In this document: one piece after another, positions 1 to 5,606 of the stretch
Layout of the letters: every line of letters begins with the position of its first letter
How positions within the stretch are numbered: the first letter of the stretch is position 1
The notes under the pieces: model-generated
Database searches by the model: none
Told to the model about the DNA's origin: nothing
What the model saw: only the letters and a program-made list of their open reading frames with translations
Program-made: the position numbers and the translations under genes
Assembly (NCBI GenBank): GCA_030043175.1
Contig: JASHYD010000581.1
Location: forward strand, 1 to 7,342
Source: Xanthobacteraceae bacterium
Lineage (GTDB): Bacteria > Pseudomonadota > Alphaproteobacteria > Rhizobiales > Xanthobacteraceae
Reading direction: 5' to 3'
Length of the DNA stretch: 7,342 nucleotides

Positions 1-350
1 TTCGCCTCCGCCGGATCCTCGATCTGCTCGCAAACTGCGACCCGATGACCTTGCGCGATGAGACGATGCAGATATTCATCGGCGCGGTGCACCGGCACCC
101 CGCACATGGGAATATCGTGCCCGCGGTGCTTGCCGCGCTTGGTCAATACTATGCCGAGCGCGTGGCTTGCCACTTCGGCGTCCTCAAAGAACAATTCGTA
201 GAAATCGCCCATCCGATAGAACAGGAGGTAGCCCGGATGGGCCGCCTTGATCTCGAGGTACTGCTCCATCAGGGGCGTGACGCGCCCCTCGTCGCCCGTC
301 GGCGATGCGGGGTTGAAGTCAGAGGGAGCGCGGGACGGATCGGCATCCAT
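1..350 (-). CDS. mutS: DNA mismatch repair protein MutS, N-terminal part (3' end beyond window)
   Basis: MutS recognises base mismatches and small loops in DNA and starts mismatch repair with MutL. About 116 codons are visible, read from ATG at 350-348 to the window edge without a stop. The mismatch-recognition domain is clear: [11 protein letters not shown] at residues 25-35, then [10 protein letters not shown] at 46-55 with the F-x-E motif (F50, E52) that contacts the mismatch in characterised MutS proteins. [25 protein letters not shown] and EDPAEA follow in the usual order. The first 24 residues are a poorly conserved tail, as in related proteins. No strong ribosome binding site precedes the ATG, so a slightly different start cannot be excluded. 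The ATPase domain lies outside the window. The 207 bases between this start and the end of the next gene show no gene. Confidence 0.96.
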   Translation of the reverse strand, partial: MDADPSRAPSDFNPASPTGDEGRVTPLMEQYLEIKAAHPGYLLFYRMGDFYELFFEDAEVASHALGIVLTKRGKHRGHDIPMCGVPVHRADEYLHRLIAQGHRVAVCEQIEDPAEA

Positions 351-557
351 GGCGCCACGCTAGAGCATTTTTGGTGTGGCGTGTGAAGCGGCCAGCGGTG
401 GAATGTGGACATCGCGAGAAATGCACAAAGTTGGGGCCGCACGACCTCCTTGGTCCAGTTTCTCGATTTATTCTAAGGTGCGGTCTTTGGGTCGATCTCG
501 CGTCCTGTCACTGGTCAGCTTGTCGGTGCCAACCACACGAGAAAATCGAAGCCCAAG

Positions 558-1577
558 CTACTTCACAAATCTCATCCCGGTAATCTCCTCCAAATTTCCG
601 TGGAAGATTTTCTTCTGCACATCCTTCGCCAGATTGAGCGAATCCAGTATGCGCAGCGTCTCGCGGATGTAGCCCGTGCCCTTCTCGGGATCGAACGGGC
701 AGTCGGAGGCGAACAGCACCTTCTCGGTCGGATAGAACGCGAGTCCGCATACCGTCGCGGCGTCGGCGCCGAATACGGCGGTATCGGCGTAAAAGTTCTC
801 TTTGAAGTAGTCGAGCGGACGTTTCTTTAGGCTCTTACGCAGGCTGACGTAGTCCTCGTCGGAGGTGCGGGCGCCGAGCTGGTCCCAGCCAGGGCCGATG
901 CGGCCTTCGAGCATCGGCACGATGCCGCCGAAATGGTGGACGATGATCTTGAGGCGCGGGTGGCTATCGATGATTTTCGAGAATACGAGGCGTGCCATTG
1001 CGGTCGCGGTTTCGTAGGACCAGCCGAACGTCCACCAGATTTCATAGAGCGACTTCTTTTCGTCCACGTAGTCGGGCCGCTCGGCGGTGCGCGCCGGGTG
1101 CAGCCAGATCGGCTTGTCGAGCGCTTCCATTGCCGACCAGAATTCCTCGTATTGCGGCCGGTCGATGGGCGTGCCGTTGACATTGGTGAAGATCTGCACG
1201 CCGCAAGCGCCAAGGTCACGGATCGCGCGCTGTGCCTCCGTGACGGCCGCGGCCGGAGAGGCGAGCGATACCTGGGCAACGAAGCCCGGGAACTGGTCGG
1301 CGTGCTGGCGTACGATCTCGGCAAAGCCGTCGTTGATCATGCGGCAGAGGTCGTCACACTGATCGCCGCTCACGAAGCTCTCTAGCGGCGGCATCGGGTA
1401 GGACAGGATCTGTGCATAATCCGGAAACATCGAGACGATGCGGCGCCGCTCGTCAAGGTCGAACAGGCAGGGTACGCCGCGCATGCGTTTGCCGATATCC
1501 GTGCCTGCCCCGGGAATTTTTTCGACCGCTGCGAAGAATTGCTTCGGGATGAAGTGGGTGTATGCGTCAATGCGCAT
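558..1577 (-). CDS. Amidohydrolase family protein (ACMSD-type, amidohydrolase 2)
   Basis: The 339-residue protein belongs to the metal-dependent amidohydrolase superfamily, in the branch containing aminocarboxymuconate semialdehyde decarboxylase and resorcylate decarboxylases. These act on aromatic acids or their ring-cleavage products in the cytoplasm. Numbered from the chosen ATG, visible motifs are IDAYTHFIP near the N-terminus (metal ligand H8), WLHP (H160) at the end of a beta strand, VHHFGG (H214/H215), ASDCPFD (D292) and a final HGN. The family usually has an H-x-H pair at the N-terminus; here the first position is Tyr (Y6). ATG at 1577 is preferred over an in-frame TTG at 1583 because GGAG sits 8 bases before the ATG but only 2 before the TTG. 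The gene stands alone, so its substrate cannot be inferred from neighbours. Function beyond the family is unknown. Confidence 0.9.
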   Translation of the reverse strand: MRIDAYTHFIPKQFFAAVEKIPGAGTDIGKRMRGVPCLFDLDERRRIVSMFPDYAQILSYPMPPLESFVSGDQCDDLCRMINDGFAEIVRQHADQFPGFVAQVSLASPAAAVTEAQRAIRDLGACGVQIFTNVNGTPIDRPQYEEFWSAMEALDKPIWLHPARTAERPDYVDEKKSLYEIWWTFGWSYETATAMARLVFSKIIDSHPRLKIIVHHFGGIVPMLEGRIGPGWDQLGARTSDEDYVSLRKSLKKRPLDYFKENFYADTAVFGADAATVCGLAFYPTEKVLFASDCPFDPEKGTGYIRETLRILDSLNLAKDVQKKIFHGNLEEITGMRFVK

Positions 1578-1585
1578 AGGCAAAA

Positions 1586-1589
1586 CTCC
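1586..1589 (-). promoter_or_regulatory. Ribosome binding site of the amidohydrolase gene
   Basis: GGAG on the minus strand, 8 bases before ATG 1577-1575. The spacing decides the start in favour of this ATG over the upstream in-frame TTG. Confidence 0.6.
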
Positions 1590-2121
1590 AGCTTAGGTAA
1601 GGTCCGGGGCGGGTGATGCGATGAAGGCAGGGCGAATTTACCGCCAGAAGGGGCACGGGGAAGAGGCAGATGTCAAGGCCGCGTGCAAACCATCCCTCCA
1701 CTAAAGTGAGACGTTTTGCCCACTTCCCCGTGAGGTTCTTTATTGTTGGAGGCCAACATGGTTGCCGGTCTCCTCAGCATGAGGCCACTTTCCATCGGAT
1801 CTTGGCGCGAGGGCTCTCTTGCCAAGCTAAGTCAACGTCGCATCGACGGCGCTGCGCACCATCACGGCCGGCCGGTAGCGCTGATATCAAGCTCAACGTT
1901 GGTTAACAACTCATCGCCGCGAGAATCCTGGCGGCTCTTCAGGCATGGCTCGATCGTGGCGCCAAGGCTGCCGCCATCGCGCATCACCCAAACGACGCGC
2001 TGGCCCTGCTGGACAGGCCAGAGTGAAAGGTGTCCGACCTCGCCGTGAAATCAAATGAGGCGGAGCTTGCGCCGAACGGGTCCCGCCACCACGGCCCGCC
2101 TGACGGCCTGCGGCTCGCCGA
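1590..2121. other. About 530 bases without a convincing gene
   Basis: This stretch separates the amidohydrolase from the Hsp20 gene. Several open frames cross it on both strands, but none resembles a known family and none combines a good start with sustained codon bias. A TTGACA hexamer lies on the minus strand (1676-1671) upstream of the amidohydrolase without a matching -10. A GG-N10-GC arrangement resembling a sigma-54 site is also present around 1634-1649, on weak grounds. A small perfect hairpin, GTTGG-AGG-CCAAC, lies just before an ATG on the plus strand (1758), but the frame that follows looks non-coding. The only protein-like stretch is the minus-strand frame listed separately at 1862-2050. 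Confidence 0.5.
1862..2050 (-). pseudogene. Possible 3' relic of an unrecognised protein gene
   Basis: An open minus-strand frame of 62 codons ends in TGA at 1864-1862 and is closed upstream by TGA at 2053-2051. It reads like the C-terminus of a real protein: QGQRVVWVMRDGGSLGATIE, then GDELLTNVELDISATGRP. Its third codon positions are mainly G/C. There is no start codon near the upstream end; the first ATG is internal and would give about 40 residues. I do not recognise the family. The opposite strand over the same bases also has a short open frame (1907-2026), so strand choice rests on how protein-like the translation looks. This is a weak call. Confidence 0.3.
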
Positions 2122-2580
2122 TCATTTGCGGTTGATGGCGATGTGCTTCACTCTCGATTGCGCTTGTGGAGTCTTCGGCATCGTTACGGTGAGCACGCCA
2201 TTGTTGAACGCGGCGGACACCTTGTCCTCGTCCACGTCCTCGACCGGGATGCGCCGTTCGAAGCGGCCGTAGTAGCGCTCGCTCAACAACCGGTCCTGGT
2301 CTCTTGTCTCGGTCTTCTTCTCACCCTTGATGGCAAGGACTCCATTCGCGAGCTCGACCTCCACGTCGTTCTCATCGAGGCCGGGCAATTCCGCCATGAT
2401 CCTCACCTCTTTGTCGGTCTCCCTGATCTCGATGTTTGACCAGCCCATCGCGCGATGAAAGAGCTGGTTGGCGCCGAACGGCGCAAGGTCGAAACGGCGG
2501 AAGACATCATCAAACAGACGGTTCATCTCATGGTGCAAGGTCAGAAACGGGTTGACCTCTTCACCCGGGCGCACGGTCAC
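2122..2580 (-). CDS. Hsp20 family small heat-shock protein (alpha-crystallin domain)
   Basis: Small heat-shock proteins are ATP-independent cytoplasmic chaperones that hold unfolding proteins as oligomers. From GTG at 2580 the protein has 152 residues. An N-terminal arm contains PFLTLHHEMNRLFDDVF (11-27). The alpha-crystallin domain runs from about residue 46 to 137, with AELPGLDENDVEVEL and the signature AAFNNGVLTVTMPK (123-136). A C-terminal I-x-I motif, IAI (147-149), mediates oligomer contacts in the family. The reading frame stays open upstream for 14 codons, giving IRDLIPWSRRRG, which matches the usual N-terminus of rhizobial Hsp20 proteins. That extension begins with ACG at 2622-2620, placed 7 bases after GGGAGGAG. 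The true start is therefore either a non-canonical ACG (2622) or, after loss of the ATG, the GTG at 2580, which lacks a good binding site. The family is certain; the start is not. Confidence 0.92.
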   Translation of the reverse strand: MTVRPGEEVNPFLTLHHEMNRLFDDVFRRFDLAPFGANQLFHRAMGWSNIEIRETDKEVRIMAELPGLDENDVEVELANGVLAIKGEKKTETRDQDRLLSERYYGRFERRIPVEDVDEDKVSAAFNNGVLTVTMPKTPQAQSRVKHIAINRK

Positions 2581-2629
2581 CCCGCGTCGGCGACTCCATG
2601 GAATCAGATCGCGTATCGCCGTAGCTAGA

Positions 2630-2637
2630 CTCCTCCC
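2630..2637 (-). promoter_or_regulatory. Strong Shine-Dalgarno pointing at an ACG codon of the Hsp20 gene
   Basis: GGGAGGAG on the minus strand, followed by 7 bases (TCTAGCT) and then ACG GCG ATA CGC GAT. The spacing is ideal for a start at 2622, where ATG would be expected from the family's N-terminus. The GTG at 2580 is 49 bases from the end of this site. Confidence 0.65.
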
Positions 2638-2674
2638 GAACCAACCTGCGCTCGAGAGCCGAGCGGGTCTTCGG
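2636..2674 (-). promoter_or_regulatory. Predicted long stem in the Hsp20 leader, next to the Shine-Dalgarno
   Basis: Read on the minus strand, three consecutive arms pair: CCGAA (2674-2670) with TTCGG (2640-2636), GACC (2669-2666) with GGTT (2646-2643, one G-U), and CGCTC (2665-2661) with GAGCG (2653-2649). Two 2-base bulges on the 3' side and a 7-base loop complete a 14-pair stem. It ends directly at GAGGAG of the ribosome binding site, whose first bases it may mask. An upstream CTCCT (around 2707-2703) could alternatively pair with AGGAG. The arrangement would suit a temperature-sensitive leader, as known for rhizobial small heat-shock genes, but no clear match to the known ROSE motif was seen. 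Confidence 0.4.
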
Positions 2675-2730
2675 ATTGTCGGCAGAAAATCAGACCAGGC
2701 AGGAGCTTGCTCATCTAAAATGTCAATTTT

Positions 2731-2758
2731 ATTGTATTTGGCATTATCTCAGTGTCGG
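2731..2758 (-). promoter_or_regulatory. Candidate promoter of the Hsp20 gene
   Basis: On the minus strand, CCGACA (2758-2753), a 16-base spacer and TACAAT (2736-2731) resemble a vegetative promoter. It lies in the only AT-rich patch of the 236-base gap, beside an AT-only inverted repeat, TAAAAT-TGAC-ATTTTA (2731-2716), which overlaps the -10 by one base. A transcript starting near 2724 would have a leader of about 100 bases containing the predicted stem. No good heat-shock sigma factor site was found. Confidence 0.3.
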
Positions 2759-2858
2759 CCCGCAGCGGACCGCACCATCGCGTCACTGTCGGCCGCCGGG
2801 TTGACGACGTGCTCAATGAGGCAGGCAGACGTAAAGGGCGCGTTCCGCCATTCCTGCG

Positions 2859-3572
2859 CTAGCCCTCGGAGCTGAAAGGCGCAAGCCCGTTGCGGATGAG
2901 CACCGGCGCGAAACGAGGTTCGGCCAAATAGGCTATCAGCTTTCTGGCTCCGTCGCGATTGCGGGCGGCACGAAAAATTCCTGCCGCGAACACCGAGATC
3001 TTCTGCACTTCGTCCGGCAAAGGCCCGACGATGTCGATGCCTTTCACCGGCATCAGTTCGCTGATCTGCTGCACCGCCATCTCAGCTTCACCGCGCGCGA
3101 CGACTTCGCCGACATAGGCGTCGCCGATGCGGGCCTTGCGGCGCACATCATCGGCGATGCCGAGCCGCTCGATCACCTGCGCGAAGTGAACGCCGCTGGC
3201 GCCAAGCCGCGTGAAGGCGATCGACTTCGTGTCCACGAGCGTTCGCCGCAGCGCCGCCACCGTGGCGATATCAGGCTTGGGCGCGCCGGCCCGCACCGCT
3301 AGCCCGACGGCCGACTGGGCAAGATTCGCCGTGCTGCCGTCTACTATGATACCGTCGCGCACCAGGGCGCCGATAGCCTCGCGGGTGATGATGGTCATGT
3401 CCGCGGTCGCGCCATCAGCGATTAGGTTGAGAACCGCATGTGTTGACTGATAGGTCGCCGTGAAGGAGAGCGCGGTCATCGCCCGGAAGTCGTCCGCGAT
3501 CTCCAGCAGAACGGCGCGCAGCGCAAGGGTGCTCAGTACGTTGATCGAAGTCGCGGCGGTGTCAGTCGCCAT
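2859..3572 (-). CDS. ModA-like substrate-binding protein without signal peptide
   Basis: The 237-residue protein has the periplasmic-binding fold of the molybdate-binding ModA group. The N-terminus SINVLSTLALRAVLLEIADDF (9-29) is the first strand and helix typical of the family. ADMTIITREAI (57-67), the AVRAGAPKPDI block (92-102), SIAFTRLGASGVHF (117-130) and AVQQISELMPVKGIDIVGPL (166-185) follow in the expected order. Residues 4-20 do not form a signal peptide, so the protein may stay in the cytoplasm, or export was lost. ATG 3572-3570 was chosen because family similarity begins just after it and because it overlaps the stop of a mini-ORF that has a good binding site. An in-frame GTG at 3665 would add 31 residues that look unlike the family. 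No permease or ATPase gene is adjacent, so molybdate as ligand is only suggested by the family name. Confidence 0.85.
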   Translation of the reverse strand: MATDTAATSINVLSTLALRAVLLEIADDFRAMTALSFTATYQSTHAVLNLIADGATADMTIITREAIGALVRDGIIVDGSTANLAQSAVGLAVRAGAPKPDIATVAALRRTLVDTKSIAFTRLGASGVHFAQVIERLGIADDVRRKARIGDAYVGEVVARGEAEMAVQQISELMPVKGIDIVGPLPDEVQKISVFAAGIFRAARNRDGARKLIAYLAEPRFAPVLIRNGLAPFSSEG

Positions 3573-3616
3573 CAATATTTTATCCGTTCCGGATCGGGTG
3601 CTTGCGCTGCGGCCAT
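3572..3616 (-). CDS. Putative 14-codon mini-ORF coupled to the ModA-like gene
   Basis: ATG at 3616-3614 opens a frame encoding MAAAQAPDPERIKY and ends in TGA at 3574-3572. The last base of that TGA is the first base of the ModA-like gene's ATG (TGATG), an arrangement that often couples translation. AAGGGAG (3628-3622) sits 5 bases before the mini-ORF's ATG, a better ribosome binding site than anything directly before the ModA-like start. It could be a leader peptide, or the stub left from a larger upstream gene by the deletion that also removed most of dctP. No homolog is recognised. Confidence 0.4.
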   Translation of the reverse strand: MAAAQAPDPERIKY

Positions 3617-3674
3617 GAGCGCTCCCTTGTATGTCGCGGTGTTGGACTGATGTCCAGGGCAGCATTGCTTAGCT

Positions 3675-3960
3675 TCACGCTGAGCTGCCGCCCGATAGCA
3701 GGCTCAACGCCCCTGCGCACTGCAGAAAATTGCGCCACCGTTTTCATCAACGAGGAAATGGGGATAGACCTGCGCGGTCTCGGCGCCGTTGGTGCGTTTT
3801 TCAAGTTCGGCAGCGAATTTCTGGCACAGGCGGTCGCGGAAGTCGACCTCGTCAATGGTACCGCCCGGGAATTGGTGCGAAATCTTGAGCGTCTGACCGG
3901 CCGCAAGCGAGCCGGTGCGTGCCGATGCAATGAGGACGGCTCGACAGCACGCTGCGTCGG
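3675..3960 (-). pseudogene. dctP: TRAP transporter substrate-binding protein DctP, truncated and frameshifted remnant
   Basis: DctP proteins are periplasmic solute receptors that deliver dicarboxylates and similar acids to the DctQ-DctM permease. Only about the first quarter of such a protein is left. The minus-strand frame shows the end of a signal peptide (AVLIASARTGSLAAGQ), then the mature N-terminus LKISHQFPGGTIDE, DFRDRLCQKFAAELEKRTNG and QVYP. One extra base near 3760 shifts the frame; the next residues, SSLMKTVAQFSAVRRG, continue the family sequence in a second frame. A further shift near 3710 leads to GALSLLSGG in a third frame, ending at TGA 3677-3675. The remaining roughly 250 residues of a normal DctP are absent, replaced by the leader of the ModA-like gene. 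No start codon is evident. It lies opposite in strand to dctQ and dctM. Confidence 0.85.
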
Positions 3961-4074
3961 CAGAGCCAATGGGTGCGGCCCCGGGGGCCGGTCCGATGGC
4001 AGGCTCGGCGCGCCCGCCAGGGCAGTGGTCGGCACGCTGCATGCCTCTGCCGAACCGGCAAGTGATCTTCGTAG

Positions 4075-4591
4075 ATGGTTCGTAGGCTCGATGCGATAGA
4101 GACCTCCGGGGGCCCGCTCGAGCGGCTGGCGGCGTGGTGGAGCGCGCGCTTGCACTCGCCAATCACGCCATCGTGCTCGTCTCCTCGATCGCCCTCGTCA
4201 TTTCACGTAAAGCATCGTGAGCCGCTATTTCCTCCACCTTTGGACCGATTGGCAGGACGAATTATCAGTCTTTCTCATCGTCGGGCGATATTCATCTCGT
4301 CGGCCTCGATCCAGGAGCAGCGTGGGCACGTGGCCACCGAGGCGATCATCGGCCTCTTGCCGGCTGGCATCTACGCCAGATCCCGGCGATGGCGCGAGTT
4401 TTGAGTTTTGCGCCTTTTTTGCCTGGAAGTCCTGATTGCTGCTGGCCAGGCGTGGGGCGAGGACTTCACTCCGAATCGACGTGGGCTCCGCCGTGTGGAT
4501 CCGGTATTCGCTGATGACGGTCGGCATGACGCTCCTCGCCTTGCAGCTTGCGATGCAGATTCTTCGCGCTGATGCCGTCCAGGGCGCCTGA
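4075..4591 (+). pseudogene. dctQ: TRAP transporter small permease DctQ, degenerate
   Basis: DctQ is the small four-helix membrane subunit of TRAP transporters. Its sequence can be followed in order only by changing frame repeatedly: GPLERLAA (4107-4130); VVERALALANHAIVLVSSIA, the first membrane helix, from 4134; VSRYFLHLWTDWQDELSVFL from 4217; AIFISSASIQEQRGHVATEA from about 4287; AFFAWKS to 4432. There TGA (4433-4435) replaces the Trp expected from the family. LLLA, AWGEDF, HSESTWAPP and WIRYSLMTVGMTLLALQ follow, with two near-compensating indels. The frame ends with TGA 4589-4591. Some residues between the first helix and VSRYF and around 4380-4410 are missing. No intact product can be made. 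The TGA is immediately followed by the dctM ATG, as in an operon. Confidence 0.87.
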
Positions 4592-5593
4592 ATGACGACC
4601 ACGACCATCGGGCTCCTCTACGGCGGCGCCACGCTTTCGGTTATGTTCGCCGGGATGCCGATCGCCTTCGCGCTGGGCGCGGTCGTGACCGTATTCATGA
4701 TCGCCCTTCATGCCGGCCGCTTCCGTCGATACCATCACGCAGAACGTCTATGAGGAGACGGCGTCGATCACTCTCTTGTCGCCTCCAGTCGGCCCGGCTC
4801 TGCTGCTGATGTTTTTGTTCGCGAGCTATACGGGTTGGGGCTTTTGGTTCGAATATCGCGCCGCCGTGCTGGCGCACAAGCGCTCCGGCGCGACGTCCGA
4901 ACTGCTCCGCCCTGACGAGCTGATCCCGCGCGACGCTTCGAGCTGCTGCCGCGGGTTTTGCCCTTCGTCATTCTGCTCACCGGGGTGATGGTCGCGCTCT
5001 CTGGCGGCTTTGCTACTCCACCGGAAATCGCCGGTCTTGGCGCGGTTCTTGCTCTCCTGCTGATCGCATCGATTACGGCGCCTGGAGGGCCAGCGATCTC
5101 GCACCTATTCCTCACAGCGATGTTGCGCAAATCAACCATGCTGGTGCTCATCAGCGGCATGTCGCTCCTTTATTCCATGTCATGAGCTACCTGCATATAA
5201 GCCAATCGACCGCCGAGTGGTTCGTGGCGCTTGACCTTTCGGGCTGGGTTCTGCTGACCGCCATCCTGGTGATGGTCGTGGTAGTGGGGTTTTTTCTGCC
5301 GCCGGTGTCGATCATCCTGATGACCGCGCCGATCACCTGCCGCCGCTCAAGGCCAGCGCATTTCGATCTCGTCTGGTTCGGCGTCATCATGACGATCGTC
5401 ATGGAAATGGGCCTGATCCATCCTCCGCGGCCTCAACCTGTTTGTCGTCAAAAGCATCGCACCCGACATTTCGCTGCGCGACGTGATCTGGGGCGTCATC
5501 CCATTCGTTGCCCTTATGATTTTTGCCGTCGTGATATTATGTATATTTCCGGAAATCGCGACATGGCTCGCGGCGGCCGTAATGGGCGGATGA
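4592..5593 (+). pseudogene. dctM: TRAP transporter large permease DctM, degenerate with internal deletion
   Basis: DctM is the large membrane subunit that carries out transport in TRAP systems, normally about 425 residues. The N-terminus TIGLLYGGATLSVMFAGMPI and helix are intact from ATG 4592. An extra base near 4708 shifts into MPAASVDTITQNVYEE (from 4710). After ASITLLS (ending about 4782) the sequence jumps to GPALLLMFLF, skipping about 100 residues. Frame changes follow near 4935 (into RFELLPRVLPFVILLTG), at about 5177 (one base lost, into MSYLHISQSTAEWFVALDL), a compensating pair at about 5335 and 5360, and a two-base loss near 5427. The C-terminus (GLNLFVVKSIAPDISLRDVI to WLAAAVMGG) ends at TGA 5591-5593. 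The many disruptions make sequencing error an unlikely explanation. Confidence 0.92.
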
Positions 5594-5606
5594 ACCAGGC
5601 GGTAAA

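Noticed and set aside
1671..1676. TTGACA on the minus strand as -35 box of the amidohydrolase gene
   Set aside because: No acceptable -10 hexamer occurs 15-19 bases downstream.
1907..2026. Plus-strand frame containing RILAALQAWLDRGAKAAAIA
   Set aside because: It follows directly after a stop, has no start codon or family match, and the opposite strand reads more like a real protein. It was left as a probable shadow.
3976..3990. GC-only palindrome CGGCCCC-G-GGGGCCG as an operator or terminator
   Set aside because: In DNA this GC-rich such palindromes arise easily; there is no T-run, and it is not tied to a clear promoter or gene end.
3602..4099. Open plus-strand frame of 165 codons across the dctP remnant
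   Set aside because: The translation resembles no family, and the minus strand over the same bases carries clear DctP motifs. It is the antisense of that remnant.
4075..4404. Open frame of 109 codons as an independent gene
   Set aside because: Its start and its later part match DctQ, but the middle is out of frame with the first membrane helix. It is a fragment of the dctQ pseudogene.
3675..5593. Frameshifts explained as sequencing errors
   Set aside because: There are over a dozen indels, a nonsense codon, a 100-residue deletion and loss of most of dctP, all confined to the TRAP genes, while flanking long genes are open. Error would not be this selective.
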